A stretch of 64,000 nt of DNA from assembly GCA_027491195.1 (NCBI GenBank), contig JAIXWQ010000008.1, positions 310,001 through 374,000 of the forward strand, in the 5' to 3' direction. Each line of letters begins with the position of its first letter. Position 1 is the first letter of the stretch. A program made the translations under genes and the position numbers. The notes below the pieces were generated by a model that was not told where the DNA came from, did not search any database, and was given only the letters and a program-made list of their open reading frames with translations. Positions 55,918 through 61,562 of the stretch are shown here, piece by piece. The DNA comes from Cytophagaceae bacterium. Lineage in GTDB: Bacteria > Bacteroidota > Bacteroidia > Cytophagales > Spirosomataceae.

Positions 55918-57111
55918 TTAGTTAAACACTTCCATTGCATCATCTAAATCCTTGTTAACGATCTTAGCATAGATCATTGTCGTGGAAAGATTAGAATGGG
56001 ACATTAATTTGCTTACGTGCGCGATGTTCATTCCTTTTTTCAATGCTAACGTTCCAAAGGTATGTCGTGAAGTATGCGCTGTTACACGTTTTGAAATATT
56101 TGCTTTTGCCGTAATGATTTTTAAGTTTCTATTGATTAAAGCTGTTTTTGCAGATATTTGTTGTTTTAATACATTATTGGGAGCAGAATTTAATGCTTCA
56201 TCCAATACCGGAAAAATAAAGCCTGTCGATTGATTACCTTTTCTGTACTTTGATAAAATCTCTAAAGCGATATTAGGAACTTTTATTGATAAATGGGATT
56301 TCGTCTTTTGAACAAACAAACTTAGGTTGATTCCATCAAAATCCTCCCATCGCAATGTTAAAAGATCAGAAACGCGTATTCCACCTGTAAAACTAGCAAA
56401 CACAAACATATCTTGATGCACCTCCATGAGAGACCCCCTTTTAACACCTACCTTTTGCATTGCAAGAATTTCATCTTCTGTTAAAAAAACTTTTTCTACA
56501 TTTTCCCATTTAAATGAATATTTAGTGAATGGGTTATTTTGCATCTCTATTACTCCTTCCTTAACAGCTTTATTACAAAGCATTTTAAATACTTTAAGAT
56601 TGGAATGTATAGTATTGTTTGCATTGCCGATTGCCTGTAAATGCTTCACATACGTCTTTATAAATTCTACAGTCAATCCTCCAAAAGGCAATGATTTTCC
56701 TTTCAAAAAAAACTTCAGTTTATTTAACATTGAAACGGATTTCCTATGCGTATTATAATGTTCGACTGAATCCAATCCGTCTAAATAACCTTGAAAATAA
56801 TCAAGAAAACTATCTGATCTTTTAGAAACTAGAGATTGCTTCACCTCACTAATTGGAATCGATGGATCACTCAGTTCCAACATCTTTGATTGCGCCTTCG
56901 AAAACATCGTAGCTAGGTGATTATTTGCCCTTGCAGAATTTGGGAATTTGCTTTTAAGACGCTTATTTTTTTCATCCCACATTTCTTCCTTTACCCAGAT
57001 ATCTAGTGAAATGAATGCTGAGGTTCTGTTTTTAGTTAACCTAATAAACAAAGGGCATTCACCATTGGGCTTATGCTTTTCTCGCTTTAAAACAATAGAT
57101 ACGCTTGACAT
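55918..57111 (-). CDS. Tyrosine-type site-specific integrase
   Basis: This is a 397-residue recombinase. The N-terminal arm-binding part (about 1-95) is followed by a SAM-like core-binding domain (about 97-200) and the catalytic domain. Catalytic residues visible: Arg246 (GGIRVSDLLTLRW), Lys271, His346 and Arg349 in TAHTSRHTFGTLAL, His372 (SHSNLST) and the nucleophile Tyr381 (MIYAKI). It lies next to the right attachment site, transcribed inwards from the island end, as usual for elements of this type. It is the probable agent of insertion into tRNA-Arg. Confidence 0.95.
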   Translation of the reverse strand: MSSVSIVLKREKHKPNGECPLFIRLTKNRTSAFISLDIWVKEEMWDEKNKRLKSKFPNSARANNHLATMFSKAQSKMLELSDPSIPISEVKQSLVSKRSDSFLDYFQGYLDGLDSVEHYNTHRKSVSMLNKLKFFLKGKSLPFGGLTVEFIKTYVKHLQAIGNANNTIHSNLKVFKMLCNKAVKEGVIEMQNNPFTKYSFKWENVEKVFLTEDEILAMQKVGVKRGSLMEVHQDMFVFASFTGGIRVSDLLTLRWEDFDGINLSLFVQKTKSHLSIKVPNIALEILSKYRKGNQSTGFIFPVLDEALNSAPNNVLKQQISAKTALINRNLKIITAKANISKRVTAHTSRHTFGTLALKKGMNIAHVSKLMSHSNLSTTMIYAKIVNKDLDDAMEVFN

Positions 57112-57131
57112 ATATTCAGATTACCCCCAAA

Positions 57132-57152
57132 GGTACAACATAGGTACAACAA
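57132..57152 (+). repeat. Right copy of the 21-bp island end repeat
   Basis: Two GGTACAACA units spaced 11 bases apart, matching 20 of 21 bases with the left copy at 18013. It lies just upstream of the integrase start and 104 bp inside the right attachment core. Probable integrase arm-binding sites. Confidence 0.7.
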
Positions 57153-57255
57153 TAGCCTCATTCATTTACGTATATTTTCATTCAAATACACATAAAAAAT
57201 AACTAAAATAGTCGAATTTTGTGCAATTAAGAGTAAAAATGGGCAACTCAGAGAA

Positions 57256-57317
57256 AAGGTTCGATTCCTTCCGGGGCTACTCCATTAAAAAGGACATTTC
57301 GAAAGATGTGTCCTTTT
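57256..57317 (+). other. attR of the large island: tRNA-Arg 3' end plus original terminator
   Basis: The first 26 bases repeat the tRNA 3' end (17932-17957). All 62 bases recur exactly at 59640-59701, including the terminator hairpin AAAAAGGACA/TGTCC with T-run. So this copy is both the right end of the large island and the left end of the second element. Confidence 0.85.
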
Positions 57318-57338
57318 GTATTTTAAGAAAAACTGAAC

Positions 57339-57361
57339 TTGTGTAGCAGATTTGTGTAGCA
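57339..57361 (+). repeat. Two TTGTGTAGCA sites, left end of the second element
   Basis: Exact copies at 57339-57348 and 57352-57361, 13 bases apart, 22 bases inside the repeat. Matched by related sites near the right end at 59513, 59524 and 59556. Confidence 0.65.
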
Positions 57362-57461
57362 AGTGAAAATTATAATAAAAAAACTGTCTATTATTTTGGG
57401 ACACTTACACGTAGAACTCAATTTAGAGGATTATTCTATTAATGATTTAGATGACTAGCGA

Positions 57462-59234
57462 TTATGGTTTTATACTTTTTGCATACTCATCATATTGATA
57501 AAAGTCTTGTTCAAAAAATATGTCCGTAAGTCTAATAAATACGGATTTGTTGGTCAAAGTTTTACTAAAATTCTCACTATCAATGTATGAAAAATCTTTT
57601 CTCCCATCACCATTGAAGTCATAAAGTACTAACCATGGTTTCCAAAATCCAGGGGACTTACCTACTTTACGAATTACATTGTTGGAATAAAAAATTTTAT
57701 CCTCTCCTATTTTGAATGACCCATCTTTTTGTTGAATATGCAGAACGAAGTAATAATTATCATAAGCAACAGAACCAGCCACTAAAATGTCTTTCAACCC
57801 ATCTCCATTGAAATCAAAGGCTCGCATGTCATGATTCGTTGCTGCGGTGCTATTTGCAACAGGAGTACTAAAATATGGTTGTAATAACTTTAGTCCATTT
57901 TTATTGAAAACACCGTTCCCTTGATTTATGAGTACTCGATTCTGCAGGTCAAATGGCAAAGTTGTCTCTATCGTTTTAGAGTTTTCATTACTCCCTTCAA
58001 TAATGTCATTCCAACCATCATTATTAACATCGGCGATGGTAATATTATTTACTCCACCGGCAGCTTCAGGAAACGAGTTGTTATTATCCCAAATATTGAA
58101 CATTGTTATATTAGTACCGAAGTAAGGATAGTTAGGTATTCCCCATGTGATATAAACAATACTACCTGTGGCTACAACTAAATCGAAATTTCCATCATTA
58201 TTAAGGTCACCAATATCTCCTCCATGATTGTACATAAGACTTGGCGTAACACTTATTTCCTTTAGGTCATATCCACCTCTTCCATCAGATAAAACTATTC
58301 TAATTGGCTGAAGTGGTGCATTCGAAAGAACATCATCACCATGGTCAAGAATTATGGCGTCAGTGTAACCGTCTTTGTTAAGGTCAACAGATATGGTTCT
58401 TCTTGGATTACCTCCAAAAGATGTTAAATTGTTATTAAGCAAGTTCTTATTTTCATAGGTTTTAAGAGTAGGATTCCAAATTAACCATTGGTTATTATCT
58501 ACAACTTTACCATTAAATGAGCCTGTGCCCGGGTTATATATGTCTATCCATCCATCTTTATTAAAATCTCCAGCAATGACCTGAGGAAAGAAGCAAGACC
58601 CTGTTGTACCGTTGGGTTTTTTAAAGAATTTGTCACCAATTACATCCCACATAACACCACAATCTCTCCAATAATTAGGTTCATCAGATTTTGTAAACGG
58701 CTGAACTTTATAACCTGGAAAAACTAATGGTTTAAAAGTAGCTTTAAGGTTGACAGGTTTATCAACAACTACTTCAAATGGGTTAGCAGGACTTATTAAA
58801 TCACCAGACCATCCTACAAATACATTGTTAAGGTCCGGTTGAGCAGTTATTCTTACAAGAGTATTATGTGGATATAGAGATTGAGGTGCGACCGCTGAAA
58901 TCTCTTCTTTGACCGTTCCATTACCTTCTATTGTCAACGTTAATGGATATTGCCTTTTTTCAAATACACCTGTCACCTGTTTATCCGTGTCCATTGTAAT
59001 TGAAGTCGGATTATTGGTGCCAGAAACACCACCCTGCCATTGTTTGAAGATGTATTCAGGTGCCGGAGTTGCAACCAATGACACTATTGTACCTTTTTCA
59101 AACGCATTAGTAAGTGGTGAAACAGCACCTCCTCTAATTGGAGTAACATCAACTGTTAATTTCTGTTGAATAATCTCCTTTGAACATGCTAGAAACAGCA
59201 AAGAGAAAAATAAGAATAAGATGTTTTTAAACAT
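57462..59234 (-). CDS. Surface lipoprotein with InlB-type B repeats and FG-GAP/VCBS repeats
   Basis: This 590-residue protein has the lipobox FLACS (Cys17). Residues about 22-170 hold two bacterial B-repeat-like modules (VTPIRGGAVSPLTNAFEKGTIVSL...FKQWQGGVSG; EGNGTVKEEI...FVGWSGDLIS). After a linker come at least six FG-GAP/VCBS-type calcium motifs of the DxNxDG form: DFNKDGWIDIY, DLNKDGYTDAI, DLNNDGNFDLV, DVNNDGWNDII, DFNGDGLKDIL and DFNGDGRKDFS, which would make a beta-propeller. It is probably an adhesin or surface-binding protein. It is the only intact gene of the second element. Confidence 0.85.
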   Translation of the reverse strand: MFKNILFLFFSLLFLACSKEIIQQKLTVDVTPIRGGAVSPLTNAFEKGTIVSLVATPAPEYIFKQWQGGVSGTNNPTSITMDTDKQVTGVFEKRQYPLTLTIEGNGTVKEEISAVAPQSLYPHNTLVRITAQPDLNNVFVGWSGDLISPANPFEVVVDKPVNLKATFKPLVFPGYKVQPFTKSDEPNYWRDCGVMWDVIGDKFFKKPNGTTGSCFFPQVIAGDFNKDGWIDIYNPGTGSFNGKVVDNNQWLIWNPTLKTYENKNLLNNNLTSFGGNPRRTISVDLNKDGYTDAIILDHGDDVLSNAPLQPIRIVLSDGRGGYDLKEISVTPSLMYNHGGDIGDLNNDGNFDLVVATGSIVYITWGIPNYPYFGTNITMFNIWDNNNSFPEAAGGVNNITIADVNNDGWNDIIEGSNENSKTIETTLPFDLQNRVLINQGNGVFNKNGLKLLQPYFSTPVANSTAATNHDMRAFDFNGDGLKDILVAGSVAYDNYYFVLHIQQKDGSFKIGEDKIFYSNNVIRKVGKSPGFWKPWLVLYDFNGDGRKDFSYIDSENFSKTLTNKSVFIRLTDIFFEQDFYQYDEYAKSIKP

Positions 59235-59312
59235 TATTATAAGTTGTATTACTTTAACATTAGTTCAACTAAGTTTAAAGTTAGAGGATTATTTATAAAG
59301 AGGAATACCTAA

Positions 59313-59450
59313 TTATAAATTCCAAACAACATAATTCACCACACCCTCTATTTGATTCTCCGCTCTATCTTCCAATTGTGGGAAGAAATCGATTCCTGTC
59401 CTTTTCTCTATCTCATCAACTGATACTTCGAAACAATCTTCCAACCTCAT
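59313..59450 (-). pseudogene. C-terminal fragment of a DNA/RNA non-specific endonuclease
   Basis: A 45-codon stretch on the minus strand encodes FEVSVDEIEKRTGIDFFPQL, then EDRAENQIEG. The VSVDEIE-x-x-TGIDFFPxL pattern is the C-terminal signature of NucA/NUC1-type endonucleases. The catalytic DRGH region is absent, and the frame is closed just upstream, so this is a remnant. Confidence 0.6.
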
Positions 59451-59512
59451 CAAACAAATTTATTGAGCTCTGAAACATCCCCCAAATTACAAGACGTTTT
59501 GGAAGTTGAAAT

Positions 59513-59565
59513 TTGTGCAGCACTTGTGAAGCAAAACACTTAAAAACTACCATTTTGCTACACAA
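59513..59565. repeat. Arm-like sites at the right end of the second element
   Basis: TTGTGCAGCA (59513), TTGTGAAGCA (59524) and TGCTACACAA (59556, inverted exact copy of TTGTGTAGCA) lie 49-101 bp inside the right attachment copy. Confidence 0.6.
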
Positions 59566-59613
59566 AAAGACCCAAATATGGTCTTTAAGTGAAATAAACA
59601 CATGTTTTGTAAT

Positions 59614-59701
59614 AATGTAGGTTTCCGGTACCTAAGATGAAGGTTCGATTCCTTCCGGGGCTACTCCATTAAAAAGGACATTTCGAAAGATGTGTCCTTT
59701 T
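59614..59701 (+). other. Rightmost attachment copy: tRNA-Arg 3' half plus terminator
   Basis: Bases 59614-59665 equal 17906-17957 of the tRNA gene; 59640-59701 equal 57256-57317. It lacks the tRNA 5' half and cannot be functional. The chromosome resumes to its right. Confidence 0.85.
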
Positions 59702-59706
59702 TTTGT
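59671..59706 (+). terminator. Original tRNA-Arg terminator
   Basis: AAAAAGGACA (59671-59680) pairs with TGTCCTTTTT (59693-59702), followed by TTTTG. A copy lies at 57287-57317. Confidence 0.85.
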
Positions 59707-59747
59707 TATTAAATGGCTAAATTACAAGAAATAACCACTAATAACTC

Positions 59748-60485
59748 GTGAATTCAAGCCTCCATGTGCCCAAGCACACATACCACCGTTTTTTAGACGA
59801 AGCAGGTGACACAACCTTTTTTGGGAAGAATAAAACACCCATTTTAGGCACGCATGGTGTATCAAATTATTTCATACTTGGAATGCTTACGCTTCATGAA
59901 CCTTTGGAAATAGTTCGTGAAAAAATACTTGCGCTACAACAAGCGATTATTGTGGACCCCTACTTTGACCAAATTCCAAGTATTCGAAAAAAAGAAAATT
60001 TATCAGGTTATTTCTTGCATGCTAAAGATGATATTCCTGAAGTTAGAAAAATGGCATTTGAAATGATTAAATCGATAGATGCGACCTTTGATGTGGTCAT
60101 TGAGAAAAAAGACTATCAGATTTATGAGAAGAAACACAATGGTAATCAGTCTGAATTTTACGCTGACATGCTTTCTAGATTAATTCACAATATGATAGAC
60201 AATCAACCAAAAATCGTCTTAAATATTGCTCATCGAAGCAGATGTACGACTCATAATAACCTAGAAAAAGGTTTACAAAAAGCAATTATAATTGCTAGGA
60301 ATAAAAATATCGTATTCAACGCAAATGCGAATGTGGTATTTAATGTTCAACAACCTACGGGAGAACCCATTATAAATATGGCAGACTATTACCTGTGGGC
60401 CATTCAGAGGTGGGTAGAAAGAAAAGAAGATAGATATGTGAATTTTCTGGAGGATAAGATTAAATCCTACCAGTTCGATTTATAG
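59748..60485 (+). CDS. DUF3800 domain protein
   Basis: This 245-residue protein has the DUF3800 N-terminal motif FLDEAGD (residues about 15-21), an acidic core also seen in RNase H-like nucleases, and the C-terminal NMADYYLWAIQRWVE helix of the family. Function is unproven; DUF3800 genes often lie in defence or mobile regions. The start is GTG at 59748 because an in-frame stop precedes it and the core motif follows at once; a second GTG at 59766 is an alternative. It begins 46 bases after the rightmost attachment copy, just outside the elements. Confidence 0.75.
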   Translation: MNSSLHVPKHTYHRFLDEAGDTTFFGKNKTPILGTHGVSNYFILGMLTLHEPLEIVREKILALQQAIIVDPYFDQIPSIRKKENLSGYFLHAKDDIPEVRKMAFEMIKSIDATFDVVIEKKDYQIYEKKHNGNQSEFYADMLSRLIHNMIDNQPKIVLNIAHRSRCTTHNNLEKGLQKAIIIARNKNIVFNANANVVFNVQQPTGEPIINMADYYLWAIQRWVERKEDRYVNFLEDKIKSYQFDL

Positions 60486-60579
60486 ACATAAAAAAATGCC
60501 CATCAACACACTAAGAAGGATACCCTTCAACGGCATGGAGCCGACCTTCATGTGAAACAGGCGATGTAAATCTACACAT

Positions 60580-60587
60580 TAAATTTG
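60580..60587 (+). promoter_or_regulatory. Putative -7 box upstream of nnrD
   Basis: TAAATTTG fits TAnnTTTG, 83 bases before the nnrD start. Weak evidence alone. Confidence 0.3.
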
Positions 60588-60670
60588 TTTAAATAAGCTA
60601 AGGCATTGTTAATAAATATAATGTTCTCGTGTAAATTTCATTACATTGCCCTCCACAAACCTAAGAGAAC

Positions 60671-61483
60671 ATGAATCAGATCGACGCAAACTGGGTAGCC
60701 GCCCACACAAAACACCGCCTACAAAAAGGACACAAGAAAACTTTCGGACACGTCTTAGTCATCGCGGGTAGTCCGGGTAAAGTAGGATCTGGAATTCTTA
60801 GTGCACGCGCTGCGCTGCATGCGGGTTGTGGTCTAGTGACAGCGATGATCCCTTCTGAAGGGGTGTCTGCTTTGTTAACAGGTAGTCCCGAAATCATGTA
60901 TACTTCTGCTAGTCTGAGCGAACTAGATTTGAGTAGTTTTGACGCCATCGCAATCGGACCGGGAATCGGATTTTCAGAAGACGCGGTGAACAATGTTCGT
61001 TATTTATTAGAGACCTATTTGGGTCCATTAGTGATTGATGCGGATGCGCTGAGTATTTTGGGATTGAACCCTGACTTATTGAATCTATTGAATGAACGTC
61101 ATATTTTAACGCCGCATATTGGGGAGTTTGCTCGAATCCAAAAATTCTCCGGCAACAGCGAGCAGCAGAGTTTTGCCTTTGCGCATGCACACAACACAAA
61201 CCTTATCTTGAAGTCCTCCCCTACCTTGGTTTCTTTGCCATCAGGTCAGCAATTCGTGAACACAACAGGAAATGACGGAATGGCGACAGCGGGTTCCGGA
61301 GATGTATTAACTGGAATCACGGCTGCTCTTTGCGCACAAGGTTATGAGAATGCAGACGCTGCTTGCTTAGCCGTTTATGTGCATGGATTAGCGGCGGATA
61401 TAGCCATAGAAACGCAATCGAAATCAAGTTTAGTGGCTTCGGATATTATTGCGAATCTAGGTAAAACCAGACTCCTTGACTAA
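60671..61483 (+). CDS. nnrD: ADP-dependent NAD(P)H-hydrate dehydratase, stand-alone
   Basis: NnrD repairs hydrated NAD(P)H (NAD(P)HX) using ADP. This 270-residue protein is the YjeF C-terminal (ribokinase-like) domain only: FGHVLVIAGSPGKVGSGILSARAALHAGCGLVTA, then DAIAIGPGIG and the nucleotide-binding NDGMATAGSGDVLTGITAAL. In most bacteria it is fused to the NAD(P)HX epimerase NnrE; here that half is missing and not seen nearby. The stop codon is the first word of a tandem repeat tract. Confidence 0.9.
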   Translation: MNQIDANWVAAHTKHRLQKGHKKTFGHVLVIAGSPGKVGSGILSARAALHAGCGLVTAMIPSEGVSALLTGSPEIMYTSASLSELDLSSFDAIAIGPGIGFSEDAVNNVRYLLETYLGPLVIDADALSILGLNPDLLNLLNERHILTPHIGEFARIQKFSGNSEQQSFAFAHAHNTNLILKSSPTLVSLPSGQQFVNTTGNDGMATAGSGDVLTGITAALCAQGYENADAACLAVYVHGLAADIAIETQSKSSLVASDIIANLGKTRLLD

Positions 61484-61549
61484 GCCGCGTAGCCTCGACT
61501 AAATCGCGAAGCGATGACTAAGCTGTGAAGCAGCGACTAAGACGAAGTC
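61478..61549. repeat. 19-bp tandem repeats with mini-hairpins at the nnrD stop
   Basis: Units GACTAAGCCGCGTAGCCTC, GACTAAATCGCGAAGCGAT and GACTAAGCTGTGAAGCAGC are followed by a 15-bp unit GACTAAGACGAAGTC. Three of them hold a small inverted repeat around GAA (ATCGC-GAA-GCGAT, GCTG-TGAA-CAGC, GAC-GAA-GTC). The first unit includes the last codon and stop of nnrD. Confidence 0.8.
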
Positions 61550-61562
61550 GATTAAACCTAAT

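Larger units (their letters stand above)
17958..57281. mobile_element. Integrative genomic island of about 39 kb in tRNA-Arg
   Basis: The island is bounded by the intact tRNA-Arg on the left and a 26-bp copy of its 3' end on the right (57256-57281). A tyrosine integrase lies 145 bp inside the right end, with an Xis-like gene nearby. A 21-bp direct repeat with one mismatch lies just inside both ends (18013-18033 and 57132-57152). The DNA is visibly AT-richer than the chromosome on either side and lacks its word repeats. Cargo: a SIR2-like gene, a RecA-like/DUF3871 set, galactose genes, a SusCD polysaccharide locus, a polymerase-like gene and DUF5131. No relaxase, mating-pair or capsid gene was recognised, so it probably cannot transfer itself. 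Confidence 0.85.
57282..59665. mobile_element. Second, remnant integrative element in tandem at tRNA-Arg
   Basis: About 2.4 kb enclosed by the 62-bp repeat (57256 and 59640). The right end also keeps 52 bases of the tRNA 3' half. Near both ends are TTGTGTAGCA-type sites, distinct from those of the large island. It has no integrase and holds one lipoprotein gene and a nuclease fragment, so it seems to be a decayed element. Confidence 0.7.

Noticed and set aside
57256-57281. Second tRNA-Arg gene
   Set aside because: Only the T arm and acceptor 3' strand are present; the 59614 copy likewise lacks the 5' half.
17958-57281. Conjugative element or prophage
   Set aside because: No relaxase, type IV secretion, coupling protein, terminase, portal or capsid gene could be recognised.
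57369-57458. Open stretch on the plus strand ending LNLEDYSINDLDD
   Set aside because: No start with context and no recognisable family; too short to claim as a gene remnant.
59416-59601. 61-codon open frame on the minus strand
   Set aside because: It overlaps the nuclease fragment in another frame, has no family signal and covers arm-like repeats and attachment flank.
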